Shown: in pieces, positions 27,497-36,446 of the stretch | Numbering within the stretch: position 1 is the first letter of the stretch | How the letters are laid out: every line of letters begins with the position of its first letter | Origin: Acidobacteriota bacterium | GTDB taxonomy: Bacteria; Acidobacteriota; Terriglobia; Acidiferrales; UBA7541 | NCBI GenBank assembly: GCA_003224235.1 | Contig: QHYU01000144.1 | Coordinates: 1-64,000 of the forward strand | Direction of reading: 5' to 3' | DNA: 64,000 nucleotides | Made by a program: the position numbers and the translations under genes | Notes under the pieces: model-generated | What the model was told of the DNA's origin: nothing | Databases searched by the model: none | What the model saw: only the letters and a program-made list of their open reading frames with translations

Positions 27497-28603
27497 ATGG
27501 AGACAGTCACGCAATCGGCAGTCAGACGCTCGGCGCATCCTTATCACATATACGACGCTATCCAGCAGCAGCCGGATCGGATCGCGCAACTGCTCGAGAA
27601 CACAGGAGCAGAGATCGAGCGCGCGGCAGAGGCCGCAGCTTCGCGCCGGCGTTTGGTGCTGGCGGGAATCGGTTCGTCGTATCATGCTGCGCTCATCGGG
27701 GCGCACTTTCTGCGGCACCTGAGCGGCGGGCGAACCGTCCCACTGGTCGAACATTCCTTCGAGTTTGTGCATTATCCGTTTGTGATCGACTCGGCAGACA
27801 TGGCGATCATCATCAGTCACGGAGGATCGAACGATTCTCTCAGAGCTATGAATCTCTTCAGTTCGGCCCGAGCGGGAACCATTGCCGTGGTTGGTCGTGA
27901 AGCGGGCGATCAGCTAAAATCCGCCGACATTGTCATCCCCACGTGCGAGAGGGAAGATTCGTTCGCTCACACCAAGAGTTACACAACTGCACTGGCGGCG
28001 CTGGCCGCGTTCAGTGTGCAACTCGCCCAACGGCGCGGCTGGATTGGAAATTGCAGCGAGGCGCGCGCGGCGGTGGATCGCCTGCCCGAGCGGATGCGAG
28101 CGGCGCTCGGCGCCGAGTCCAAAGCGCGCGAAGCGGCGCGCGAGATCGCCATGCGCAAGCGATGGATTTTCGCTGGTGCGGGGCCCAACTGGCCAACCGC
28201 CTGTGAGGGCGCGCTCAAGGTGAAGGAGACAAGCTACTTACCTGCCGATGGTTTTGAAACCGAGCAATTTCTCCATGGCCCACAAGCGGAGCTGGATTCC
28301 CGGGTAGCGGTGACCGTCTTTCTGACGGGCGGCCCCACGGACCAGCGCGCCAAACAGCTTCTGGGTCTGTGCGGCGAGCTGGGAGTTCTGCGTGTGGCAG
28401 TCGCCGCTGCGGGAGTGAATGAGATTCCTGCCGAGTACTCTATTGAAGTTCCCGAAATGGCCGAATGGCTCTCGCCGTTCGTCCAAGTGGTGGCGGCACA
28501 GCTTCTAAGTTATTTTGTTGCGCTCGAGTGCGGCAGCAATCCTGATACGGGTCGCGAAGACCACCCGGCCCACGCCCGCGCACGGAGGCACATCGAGTCT
28601 TAG
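27497..28603 (+). CDS. SIS-domain sugar-phosphate isomerase/deaminase (GlmS/NagB-II-like)
   Basis: A 368-residue cytoplasmic protein with two SIS domains and no glutaminase domain. The first shows LAGIGSSYHAALIGAHF and IIISHGGSNDSLRA. The second shows FAGAGPNWPTACEGALKVKE and EQFLHGPQAELD, which match the GlmS isomerase active-site regions. SIS-only proteins of this size include NagB-II glucosamine-6-phosphate deaminases and AgaS-type isomerases. Given the NagZ-like gene just upstream, amino-sugar phosphate deamination is the likeliest role. AAGGAGG three bases before ATG 27497 fixes the start. It lies 76 bases after the GH3 fusion gene, in the same orientation. The substrate is inferred from context and not shown by any residue. 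Confidence 0.85.
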   Translation: METVTQSAVRRSAHPYHIYDAIQQQPDRIAQLLENTGAEIERAAEAAASRRRLVLAGIGSSYHAALIGAHFLRHLSGGRTVPLVEHSFEFVHYPFVIDSADMAIIISHGGSNDSLRAMNLFSSARAGTIAVVGREAGDQLKSADIVIPTCEREDSFAHTKSYTTALAALAAFSVQLAQRRGWIGNCSEARAAVDRLPERMRAALGAESKAREAAREIAMRKRWIFAGAGPNWPTACEGALKVKETSYLPADGFETEQFLHGPQAELDSRVAVTVFLTGGPTDQRAKQLLGLCGELGVLRVAVAAAGVNEIPAEYSIEVPEMAEWLSPFVQVVAAQLLSYFVALECGSNPDTGREDHPAHARARRHIES

Positions 28604-28814
28604 ACCTTCGCTTCGTCCTCTGGTTCGCGCACATAATTACGGAAAAAGGTGCTGCCAGTTCTGCTGAAGCAGGAGATTGGCGTGTTGGGAATGAAACCGA
28701 TGGGCGATCACTTAATCCTTGAAAGTAACACGGCGACGCCAATCGGGTGGAGCGGCAAAGGAAGATAGGAGCGATCCAAAGTCGGGAAGCACCAAGCGTG
28801 GAGGTGATTTCGAA

Positions 28815-29726
28815 ATGCACGAGACACTAGGTTTTATTGGCTTAGGGAACATGGGGCAGCCTATCGCCGCCAATCTCCTGCGCGCGGGCTATAGACTGCG
28901 GGTCTATAACCGCACGGCTGCCAAGGCTGGGCCTCTGGTGGCACAAGGCGCCACCTTGGTTTCCCATCCCAGCGAAACCGCTGAGCGGGGAGGAATTGTG
29001 CTCACAATGGTCGCTAATGACCAAGCTTTAGAAGAAGTCTGCCTGCGCCCCCCGGCCCTTCCTGAAATGCTGGGCCCGGGTGGCATCCATGTGTCAATGA
29101 GCACGATTTCGCCAATGACAGCGCGGAAGTTGGCGGAACAACACGCAAGACACAAAGTGGCTTACCTTGCTGCCCCTGTCTTCGGACGACCCGAAGCCGC
29201 TGCGGCGCGAAGGCTGTGGATTTGCCTCTCGGGTCAGCAGTCTGCCAAACAAAGGGTTCAGCCCATCTTGGCTGCGGTCAGCCAAGGAATCTTTGACTTC
29301 GGGGAAGATCCGGGCGCGGCCAACGTAGTTAAGTTGTGCGGGAATTTCCTGATCGCTGCTGCGATCGAAGCTCTCGCGGAAGCGCTAACGCTGGCACAGA
29401 AATGTGGCCTCGACAGGAAACAAGTCGCCGAAATGCTGGGACAAACACTCTTTGCCTGTCCCGTCTATCAGGGCTATGGCAAGCAGATCGCCGAGAACAG
29501 TTATGAGCCACCTGGCTTCCGTCTGTCACTGGGTTTGAAGGATATCGATCTCGTCTTGCAGACAGCGGCGACAGGACCGATGCCAATGCCGTTGGCCAGC
29601 TTACTGCGTGATCGCTGGCTGGCAGCTGTCGCAAATGGACGTGAGAACCTGGACTGGTCTGCTGCGGCGTTGGGCGTCGCGGAAGATGCAGGAATAAGAG
29701 TCAGGGCCGCCTCATCAGAAGTTTAG
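28815..29726 (+). CDS. NAD(P)-dependent beta-hydroxyacid dehydrogenase
   Basis: A 303-residue enzyme of the 6-phosphogluconate / 3-hydroxyisobutyrate dehydrogenase-like family. The Rossmann start is TLGFIGLGNMGQPIAANLL, followed by VYNRTAAKA, which suggests an NADP-type pocket (Asn-Arg after beta-2). The substrate motif appears as HVSMSTISPMTARKLA, and the catalytic Lys sits in AANVVKLCGNFLIAA. The C-terminal helical domain follows, with GFRLSLGLKDIDLVLQTA. GGAGGTGA upstream of ATG 28815 supports the start. It is separated from the SIS gene by 210 bases and probably belongs to the same carbohydrate locus, perhaps oxidising a sugar acid. The true substrate is unknown. Confidence 0.88.
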   Translation: MHETLGFIGLGNMGQPIAANLLRAGYRLRVYNRTAAKAGPLVAQGATLVSHPSETAERGGIVLTMVANDQALEEVCLRPPALPEMLGPGGIHVSMSTISPMTARKLAEQHARHKVAYLAAPVFGRPEAAAARRLWICLSGQQSAKQRVQPILAAVSQGIFDFGEDPGAANVVKLCGNFLIAAAIEALAEALTLAQKCGLDRKQVAEMLGQTLFACPVYQGYGKQIAENSYEPPGFRLSLGLKDIDLVLQTAATGPMPMPLASLLRDRWLAAVANGRENLDWSAAALGVAEDAGIRVRAASSEV

Positions 29727-29931
29727 ATTCCTCGCATTCGTGCTCGCGGCATGCTCCTTGCTTCCCGTGACGAGGCTCAAACCGTTCTAGGGCTGGAGGT
29801 GCCTGAAATGGGGAAAACCGCATGGTTGCTTTGAAGCCCCGTTCCATCCGCGATGCGAACGGCCGCAACTCGTTTTCGTTCAACGGGCGGAGCCGCCGGT
29901 CGTAGAGGTCTTGTACTAGGAGGTTGCCTAG

Positions 29932-31263
29932 ATGAGTTATTTTCGCCCGGCAGTGATTGTTTCAGCTTTCGTTGCTTGTTCGCTCATGATCGGCCATTCT
30001 GCGCTGACGTTGGCCCTCCGCTCTGGTAGCGAGAAGATGCTGCGCAGCCAAAGTGTGTTTACCGACTACCGCGGACAACGGGCCGGCACCTTTCACAAGA
30101 TCACGCCCGCGGACCTGCCGCGGCCCTACGCGACCCCATCCGTAGATAACGGGCCCGAGCTGGTACCGAGACCAGCGGGCGCATGGCCTCAGGTGCTGCC
30201 GGGATTCAAAGTCGAACTGTACGCCTCACAGCTGGATAACCCAAGGCTGATTCGCACGGCACCCAACGGCGACCTTTTCGTGGCGGAAAGCAAGCCAGGG
30301 CGCATCAAGGTATTCCGGGGCATTAGTGAGCACGGAAAGGCCGAAAGAGTGGAGATCTTCGCCACCGGTCTCAAGCAGCCTTTTGGCATTGCTTTCTATC
30401 CCCTAGGGGCCAACCCCAAATACGTTTTTTTTGCGAATACCGACTCCGTCGTTCGCTTCCCATACCAAAACGGAGACCTGAAGGCCCGCGGTCCGCGGGA
30501 AGTGATTGTGCCCAACCTCCCGGGCGGCGGGTTGCTGCGCGGAGGGGGACACTGGACGCGCGACATTGTGTTTTCTCTGGATGGGAAGAAGATGTACGTC
30601 TCGGTCGGATCACAGTCGAACGTCGACGATACCGACAACAATCCCATTGAACATCACCGGGCGGACATCTTGGAGGCGAATCCCGATGGCTCCCGGCTGC
30701 GTGTTTACGCGTGGGGTATACGCAATCCAGTTGGTATTGCCGTCCACCCACAAACCGGCGAACTCTGGGCCTCCGTTAATGAGCGCGATGAACTCGGCGA
30801 CAATCTCCCTCCCGATTACATTACCCACGTTCAGGACGGAGGCTTCTACGGTTGGCCCTGGTACTACATTGGAGGAAACCAGGATCCGCGCCACAAGGGC
30901 AAGCATCCGGAACTAAAGGACAAGGTTATCGTGCCCGATGTTCTCGTCGAACCCCACAATGCCTCGCTCGAGATGACATTTTACGACGGCCAGCAGTTCC
31001 CACCTGAATATCGGGGAGATATCTTCGCCGCGGAGCATGGCTCGTGGAACAGGGCTGTGCGCACAGGGTACGAGGTAATTCGCGTGCCACTGAAGAACGG
31101 TCGAGCAAGCGGAGAATACGAGGACTTTCTCACCGGTTTCGTGACGCCGGAGGGGCAGGTCTGGGGCCGACCCGTTGGAGTCGCCGTCGCTAAGGACGGT
31201 TCGTTGATGGTGACGGATGACGGCTCCGATTCCATTTGGCGTGTCAGCTACGCAGGCAAGTAG
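29932..31263 (+). CDS. PQQ-type sugar/sorbosone dehydrogenase-like beta-propeller protein
   Basis: A 443-residue exported protein with an N-terminal hydrophobic segment (VIVSAFVACSLMIGHSAL) and a six-bladed propeller of the soluble glucose / L-sorbosone dehydrogenase family. Typical elements are LPGFKVELYASQLDNPRLI, GDLFVAESKPGRIKVF, LKQPFGIAFYP, HWTRDIVFSLDGKKMYV (with the conserved His), GIRNPVGIAVHP and FAAEHGSWNRA. Such enzymes oxidise sugars in the periplasm with PQQ and pass electrons to cytochromes, although many homologues are uncharacterised. AGGAGG upstream of ATG 29932 fixes the start. It sits between the dehydrogenase and the beta-glucosidase in the sugar locus, which suggests periplasmic oxidation of released sugars. 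No PQQ synthesis genes are in the window. Confidence 0.87.
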   Translation: MSYFRPAVIVSAFVACSLMIGHSALTLALRSGSEKMLRSQSVFTDYRGQRAGTFHKITPADLPRPYATPSVDNGPELVPRPAGAWPQVLPGFKVELYASQLDNPRLIRTAPNGDLFVAESKPGRIKVFRGISEHGKAERVEIFATGLKQPFGIAFYPLGANPKYVFFANTDSVVRFPYQNGDLKARGPREVIVPNLPGGGLLRGGGHWTRDIVFSLDGKKMYVSVGSQSNVDDTDNNPIEHHRADILEANPDGSRLRVYAWGIRNPVGIAVHPQTGELWASVNERDELGDNLPPDYITHVQDGGFYGWPWYYIGGNQDPRHKGKHPELKDKVIVPDVLVEPHNASLEMTFYDGQQFPPEYRGDIFAAEHGSWNRAVRTGYEVIRVPLKNGRASGEYEDFLTGFVTPEGQVWGRPVGVAVAKDGSLMVTDDGSDSIWRVSYAGK

Positions 31264-31426
31264 GTCGATGCGCAGGCTTCTCATGCGCGGATGAGAAAGT
31301 GGGCCACCCCGTCGGCAGAAGGTGGGAAAGGGCGCGGCCCGCACCAACCAAGACCTGTGGCGACGTGAAGCAGGAAACGGATGATTCGCGGCGAACGAGA
31401 CGTAGGATTGCGTCGGAGATAATAAG

Positions 31427-34009
31427 ATGACCAGGAACACTAAGTCGATGTGGCGGCTTGCCTCTCTGCGTCCCATGCGAAAGATTTGCTCTGCGGTCGC
31501 AATTGTTCTCCTCATCGGGATACAGGCCTTCGTGCAGTCGGCCTCGCCCGCGCCTGGTGACGTCGAGCGCCGGGTCGAGGCCGTCCTCAGCCGGATGACG
31601 CTGGAAGAAAAGATTGACATGCTCGGAGGTGTTGACGATTTTTTTATCCGCGCCCTCCCGCGACTTGGGTTACCGCGCCTGAAGATGGCCGACGGCCCGG
31701 TCGGTGTCCGTAATTTCGGACCTGCCACAGCCATGGCGGGCGGAATTGCCTTGGCTGCCACATGGAATCCTGCGCTGGCCGAGCGCGTGGGCACGGAAAT
31801 CGGCAGGGACGCAAAGGCCAAAGGCGCGCACTTTCTGCTGGGCCCGGGTGTGAACATCTATCGCGCGCCGATGAATGGACGAAATTTCGAATACTTCGGT
31901 GAAGATCCATTCCTCGCCTCGCGCATCGCGGTGGGGTATGTCAAAGGCGTGCAGAGCCAAGGCGTCAGCGCGACGATCAAACACTTCATGGGAAATAATT
32001 CGGAGTTCGACCGCCACAACACGGACTCGGTTATTGACGAGCGCACCATGCGCGAGATTTATCTCCCCGCGTTCGAGGCGGCGGTCAAGGAAGCGCACGT
32101 CGGCGCTGTCATGGACTCGTATAACCTGACCAACGGCGCCCATATGACGCAGAACACGTTTCTCAATTCGGACGTCCTCAAGAAGGAATGGGGCTTTGAC
32201 GGCATCCTCATGTCCGACTGGGTCGCCACCTACGACGGCGTTGCGGCGGCTAATAGCGGCCTGGACCTGGAGATGCCCTCCGGCGCCTTCATGAACCGGA
32301 AGACGCTCCTCCCCGCGATCCAGCAGGGCAAAGTCTCCGTCGCGACGATTGACGACAAGGTCCGGCGCATCCTGCGCAAGGCGGTGGAGTTCGAATGGCT
32401 CGTGCGCGACCAGACCGATCTTTCCATCCCGCGGTACAACCAGGAAGGCCGCCAAGTTGCCTTGCAGGGAGCCCGCGAGAGTATGGTGCTGCTGAAGAAT
32501 GAAGGCAACTTGCTCCCGCTCAACAAGGAGCGAATCAAGTCCGTTCTCATCGTGGGTCCAGACGCGTATCCCGCCGTGCCGGTGGGAGGAGGTAGCGCCC
32601 AGGTTCGGCCATTTGCGGCGACCAGCTTCCTCGAGGGCCTGAGCAACTACCTCGGCACAGCGGCTCAGGTCTATTACAAGCGCGGGATGCCCGCGCTGAG
32701 CGAAATGGCCGAGGCAACCCATTTTTCGACCGCGGCCGCCAGTGGGCAACCGGGGCTGCATGCAGAGTACTTCGACCACATCGATTTGCAAGTCAGCCCT
32801 GTCAGGACCCGCACCGAGCAGCACGTCAACTTTAGGATGACGTCTGGCTCGGTTTTTCCCGAGCAAACGCTTTCGGCGCGCTGGACGGGCTATTACATCC
32901 CGCAAAGTTCGGGCTCCTACGACATTTTCGTGGAATCAACGGGAGAAGATGGCGGCTCCTATCGCCTCTACGTGGATGACAAACTCGCCTTCGACAACTG
33001 GACGACCTCGAGGGCGCTTGTGAACTGCGTCGGCCTTTCGCTTGAGGCGAGGCCGCACAAGGTCGTGCTCGAGCACCGCGGGCGGTCGATGTGGCTCGGG
33101 GCGCGGCTGGCGCTGGGAATTGTGCGCCAGGGAAATATTGTCGATTCCGAAGCCAAAGCGCTTGCCGCGAAAGCGGACGTCGTGGTTGTTGCGGCCGGTT
33201 TCGACCCGGAGACCGAGAGTGAGGGCGCGGACCGCACTTTTCGCCTGCCGCCCGGGCAGGACGAGTTCATTCAGGAAATGGTTGCGGCGAACAAGAACAC
33301 GATTGTGGTTCTCACCGCCGGCGGGAACGTGGACATGAACGCATGGCTCGATCGCGTGCCGGCGCTCGTGCAGGCCTGGTATCCGGGACAGGAGGGCGGA
33401 ACCGCGCTGGCCGAAATTCTCTTTGGCGACGTGAATCCTTCGGGCCGCCTGCCGGTCACGTTCGAACGCCACTGGGAGGAGAATCCGACGCACGATAGCT
33501 ACTATGCCGAAGCGGGCACCAACCGCATCGTCTATAAGGAAGGCGTGTTCCTCGGCTATCGCGCCTACCAGCACAACGGAACGAAGCCGCTGTTTCCCTT
33601 TGGCTATGGTCTTTCCTATTCGACGTTTTCATATGGCACCCTGTCCATCACACCTGCAACCACCACCGACGGCAAAGTCACCGTGTCTTTTGATGTGACG
33701 AACACCGGCAAGCGCGAAGGCGCCGAAGTGGCGCAGGTGTATGTGGGCGACACACATGCCAAGGTTCCGCGGCCCGCGAAGGAATTGAAGGGTTTTGCAA
33801 AGCTCCGTCTAAGGCCCGGAGAAACCAAGCGCGTGACGCTGACGCTCGATCGCCGCGCACTTTCCTACTACGATGTGAACTCCAAGCAGTGGCGCGCCGA
33901 GCCGGGCGAGTACGACATCCTCGTCGGCCGCTCGGTCGAACAGATCGAACTGCGTGGCAAACTCACTCTGGCAGGGTCGGCGGCGATGGCAGGCGCGGGT
34001 AAGCCCTGA
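31427..34009 (+). CDS. GH3 beta-glucosidase with PA14 domain
   Basis: An 860-residue exported glycoside hydrolase. After a signal segment (ICSAVAIVLLIGIQAFVQSA) comes the GH3 barrel (MTLEEKIDMLGG, LKMADGPVGVRNFG, GRNFEYFGEDPFLASRIAV, KHFMGNNSEFDRH). The nucleophile Asp lies in LMSDWVATYDG. The second GH3 domain carries a PA14 insert at about 440-590 (LHAEYFDHIDL, RWTGYYIPQSSGSYDIFVES, YVDDKLAFDNW). A C-terminal fibronectin-III-like domain follows (VTNTGKREGAEVAQVYVGD). This order is standard for bacterial beta-glucosidases that split oligosaccharides, with PA14 shaping the +1 site. It is the last gene of the sugar cluster. Xylosidase or related activity is possible, since GH3 specificity is hard to predict. 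Confidence 0.93.
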   Translation: MTRNTKSMWRLASLRPMRKICSAVAIVLLIGIQAFVQSASPAPGDVERRVEAVLSRMTLEEKIDMLGGVDDFFIRALPRLGLPRLKMADGPVGVRNFGPATAMAGGIALAATWNPALAERVGTEIGRDAKAKGAHFLLGPGVNIYRAPMNGRNFEYFGEDPFLASRIAVGYVKGVQSQGVSATIKHFMGNNSEFDRHNTDSVIDERTMREIYLPAFEAAVKEAHVGAVMDSYNLTNGAHMTQNTFLNSDVLKKEWGFDGILMSDWVATYDGVAAANSGLDLEMPSGAFMNRKTLLPAIQQGKVSVATIDDKVRRILRKAVEFEWLVRDQTDLSIPRYNQEGRQVALQGARESMVLLKNEGNLLPLNKERIKSVLIVGPDAYPAVPVGGGSAQVRPFAATSFLEGLSNYLGTAAQVYYKRGMPALSEMAEATHFSTAAASGQPGLHAEYFDHIDLQVSPVRTRTEQHVNFRMTSGSVFPEQTLSARWTGYYIPQSSGSYDIFVESTGEDGGSYRLYVDDKLAFDNWTTSRALVNCVGLSLEARPHKVVLEHRGRSMWLGARLALGIVRQGNIVDSEAKALAAKADVVVVAAGFDPETESEGADRTFRLPPGQDEFIQEMVAANKNTIVVLTAGGNVDMNAWLDRVPALVQAWYPGQEGGTALAEILFGDVNPSGRLPVTFERHWEENPTHDSYYAEAGTNRIVYKEGVFLGYRAYQHNGTKPLFPFGYGLSYSTFSYGTLSITPATTTDGKVTVSFDVTNTGKREGAEVAQVYVGDTHAKVPRPAKELKGFAKLRLRPGETKRVTLTLDRRALSYYDVNSKQWRAEPGEYDILVGRSVEQIELRGKLTLAGSAAMAGAGKP

Positions 34010-34286
34010 GAACGGGGGCCGGGCGGCTACCCACCCTGAGCCGTTGGGGAAACGCTCCCTATCAGCTCGTGAGATCGTCTTCTTGCACAACGCCCTGCTG
34101 GATTGGTTTGTGCAGTCTGCGGCACTCAGGCCCGGTTGCCGCCTTGTATTTTGCGATGGTATAGCCTATCCCTGCCCAGTCGTTTTCACCGCGCAGGGGC
34201 CTCTCGGCTCGAGAATCGCACAAGTTCAATGAAAGTTTTGGTTGGAGCGACCGAAGAACACCAGTAAAATATTTGCTCTCAACGAC

Positions 34287-34361
34287 TCCGGGGTGGTGCA
34301 ATTGGCAGCACACCAGACTTTGGATCTGGTTATCCTGGTTCGAGTCCAGGCCCCGGAGCCA
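34287..34361 (+). tRNA. tRNA-Gln (anticodon TTG)
   Basis: A 75-base cloverleaf. The acceptor pairs TCCGGGG with CCCCGGA, the discriminator is G and CCA is encoded. The D-stem pairs GTGC with GCAC. The anticodon stem pairs CCAGA with TCTGG around loop CTTTGGA, anticodon TTG (codon CAA). The T-arm is CCTGG-TTCGAGT-CCAGG. Confidence 0.96.
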
Positions 34362-34488
34362 TTCCTTATTTTCGGATCGACAGTCAGGGCGCAAGCGAGA
34401 GCTGCAACGCGTATCAGAGAGGGCGGAGGGCGGGATATAACGGAGCGTCTTGCATCCGCGCTGCGGAAGCACTAGGCTTGCGCTCGCC

Positions 34489-35202
34489 ATGCATCCCATC
34501 CAGCCTGAAACCCTTGCCCTGGGGTTCATCTGGTACGCGGTGTTTCTGTTTTCCACGACGTGCCACGAAGCGGCGCATGCGCTCGCCGCCAAGCTCGGCG
34601 GCGATCCGACTGCATTTCATGGCGGCCAAGTCACGCTGAATCCGATACCCCACATTCGCCGCGAGCCGCTAGGAACAGTCGTGGCGCCAATCCTGTCCTA
34701 TTTGTTGGGAGGCTGGATGATCGGCTGGGCCAGCGCGCCTTATGACCCGACCTGGCAGCAGCGCTACCCGCGCCGGGCAGCGTGGATGGCGCTGGCAGGT
34801 CCCGCCGCCAATTTCCTGCTGGTGCTGGCGGCGGCCGCAGCGATTCGCATCGGCATGGCACTCGGGCATTTCCGGGCGCCGATCGCAGTCAGCTTTACAC
34901 GCATCACAGAGTCCACTCAAGCCGTGTCGCCGACGTTTGCCACGACCTTGCTGAGCGTCTTCTTTGTGCTCAACCTACTGCTGGGCACGTTTAACCTGCT
35001 GCCGGTCCCGCCGCTCGACGGCAACACCGGTGTCACGCTGATCATGAGCAAACGCGCGGCGCTGAAGTTCCTCGACTGGACCCAGCACAGCGGCTTCGGC
35101 CTGCTCGGACTAGTGGTCGCGTGGGTGATATTCGGCAGGATCTTCCACTCCATCTTCAGGCTGGCGTTTCTGGCGCTGTACCCGGAGGTTGCTCTCCGGT
35201 AA
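34489..35202 (+). CDS. Site-2-protease-like M50 family metalloprotease
   Basis: A 237-residue integral membrane protein. The zinc site HEAAH is in the first helix region (FSTTCHEAAHALAAKLGGD). The second metal ligand lies in the conserved LLPVPPLDG near residue 178, followed by three further hydrophobic helices. The helix WMALAGPAANFLLVLAAAAA is the typical M50 membrane core. This is the short FpaP/YwhC-like form without a PDZ domain. Such proteases cleave membrane-embedded substrates; which one is unknown. ATG 34489 puts the metal-binding helix close to the N-terminus as in homologues. It begins 128 bases after tRNA-Gln. Confidence 0.92.
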   Translation: MHPIQPETLALGFIWYAVFLFSTTCHEAAHALAAKLGGDPTAFHGGQVTLNPIPHIRREPLGTVVAPILSYLLGGWMIGWASAPYDPTWQQRYPRRAAWMALAGPAANFLLVLAAAAAIRIGMALGHFRAPIAVSFTRITESTQAVSPTFATTLLSVFFVLNLLLGTFNLLPVPPLDGNTGVTLIMSKRAALKFLDWTQHSGFGLLGLVVAWVIFGRIFHSIFRLAFLALYPEVALR

Positions 35203-35474
35203 GCGAGCGTAGGCCGGAGTAGCGGGACGGGCGCACGGACAGACCTCGGTGCGCTCCAAGATTCCCCTAAAGCTTGCCCTCGGTTGACTGCCCTCCTCGT
35301 AGGTCCTATCCCACCGTCAACTGATTCAGAAGCGTACAGATGTGCCGAATTGCATCGCCGTGGCGATGTCCCCGCGCTGACGGCACAGTGGTTAAGTCCT
35401 TTGTTGCCAGCAGGTTTGTGGATTTTCTGCTTTGGCAGGTGGCCTGCATGCTCTCCTGCTGGGAGACGAGAAGA

Positions 35475-35816
35475 ATGTCAGCGCACATTTCGCTATCCAC
35501 CAGCTATCGGATCGAGATCTCCGGTTGGGATGTGGAGCAGAATTTTTTCGTAGAGAGAGCCCACCTGGACTGGAGCGAGGAACAGGGCAAGAAAGTTCAA
35601 CTCTGCCACCCCTTGCGCAACGGCGCCGTAGTGTTCATCCGCCTGATTGCCCCATCAGCCCCAGGTAATAGTTTTCCTATCGCCTACCAGATCGAGAATG
35701 TGGGTCCGGCAAAATCCTCCGGGACGTGGGAGGTTCGATTAGTGCAGTTGCGCCCGCGCTCAGGGGCGAATGGCAATGGCCAGGGGAAGTCCATCAAAGA
35801 TCAGGAGGAGAAATGA
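35475..35816 (+). CDS. PilZ-like small protein (degenerate)
   Basis: A 113-residue protein whose body (RIEISGWDVEQNFFVERAH, then NGAVVFIRLIAPSAPGNSF, then WEVRLVQLRP) aligns by eye with the PilZ-type protein at 38055. The N-terminal RxxxR cyclic-di-GMP signature is absent, and the D/NxSxxG motif is replaced by DWSEEQG, so binding of c-di-GMP is doubtful. The ATG at 35475 follows GAGACGAGAAG. The stop TGA overlaps the next start (ATGA at 35813), so the two genes are translationally coupled. A link to the regulator further downstream is likely but unproven. Confidence 0.65.
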   Translation: MSAHISLSTSYRIEISGWDVEQNFFVERAHLDWSEEQGKKVQLCHPLRNGAVVFIRLIAPSAPGNSFPIAYQIENVGPAKSSGTWEVRLVQLRPRSGANGNGQGKSIKDQEEK

Positions 35817-36046
35817 TGAGAAAAAGCGAACCGGCAAGCTCCGCGCGAACGGACCGGCTCTGCACCTGGGAAGAGTTCCGCCGGGCGACAGGCACCTGCC
35901 CGGTGATTATGGAGGAACTGGACAAGATCAACGGCGGGGTCTATGAGCTTCAGACCGAGGTGGGGGCGCCGTCAGAGGCTTCAAAAGAGGACCTGGATTT
36001 TCTGTCCCATCTCGGCCGGAAGGTCAACAATCAACAACCAAACTAA
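35813..36046 (+). CDS. Small hypothetical protein coupled to the PilZ-like gene
   Basis: A 77-residue soluble, acidic protein with no domain I recognise. Its middle reads LCTWEEFRRATGTCPVIMEELD and its end ASKEDLDFLSHLGRKVNN. AGGAGGAG lies just before the overlapping ATGATG, and its start overlaps the stop of the preceding gene by ATGA. The coupling and good ribosome binding site make it a convincing gene. The two Cys residues are not in a known metal motif. Function unknown; co-occurrence with a PilZ-like protein suggests a signalling partner. Confidence 0.6.
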   Translation: MMRKSEPASSARTDRLCTWEEFRRATGTCPVIMEELDKINGGVYELQTEVGAPSEASKEDLDFLSHLGRKVNNQQPN

Positions 36047-36446
36047 CCAAGGGCTGCGCCCTTGATATCGCCTTGAGGCCAACGATTCAAAGGGTTTGAC
36101 AACAGAACGAGAGCGGAATTCTCGTTTCGTCGTCCATAAAGCTGTTAACCCCCTCGGCAAAAGTCTATCGAAGCTTCGGAAGAGTTCATCTTTGGCACGG
36201 ACCGGGCGGCCACTCGAACCGATTCGGAACCAAGCGGCCTCCGAGTATTCCTACCTTGGAAATCCCCTCGCCAATCTGGTTCCCCCCCGGCCTCTCCCAT
36301 AACTTGGCTTGAATCCTGCTAAGTAATTGAACTTGACGGTCTTAATCCGTCACTGTGCGTTTGGGTCCCTAAGGCTTGGCGGAGTGATCCGCTAAGGGGT
36401 CGAGTATACCTCCGCTCTGGCATTGTCCTTGCCCGGCAACACGAAC
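36047..36446. other. Intergenic region upstream of the NtrC-type regulator
   Basis: About 400 bases without a convincing gene. Near its end, TGGCATTGTCCTTGC (36418-36432) fits the GG-N10-GC spacing of a sigma-54 promoter, but it lies so close to ATG 36447 that the transcript would be nearly leaderless. I treat it as a weak candidate. Confidence 0.35.

Noticed and set aside
31670..32905. 411-codon minus-strand open frame in the GH3 beta-glucosidase
   Set aside because: Shadow of the glycoside hydrolase; no independent features.
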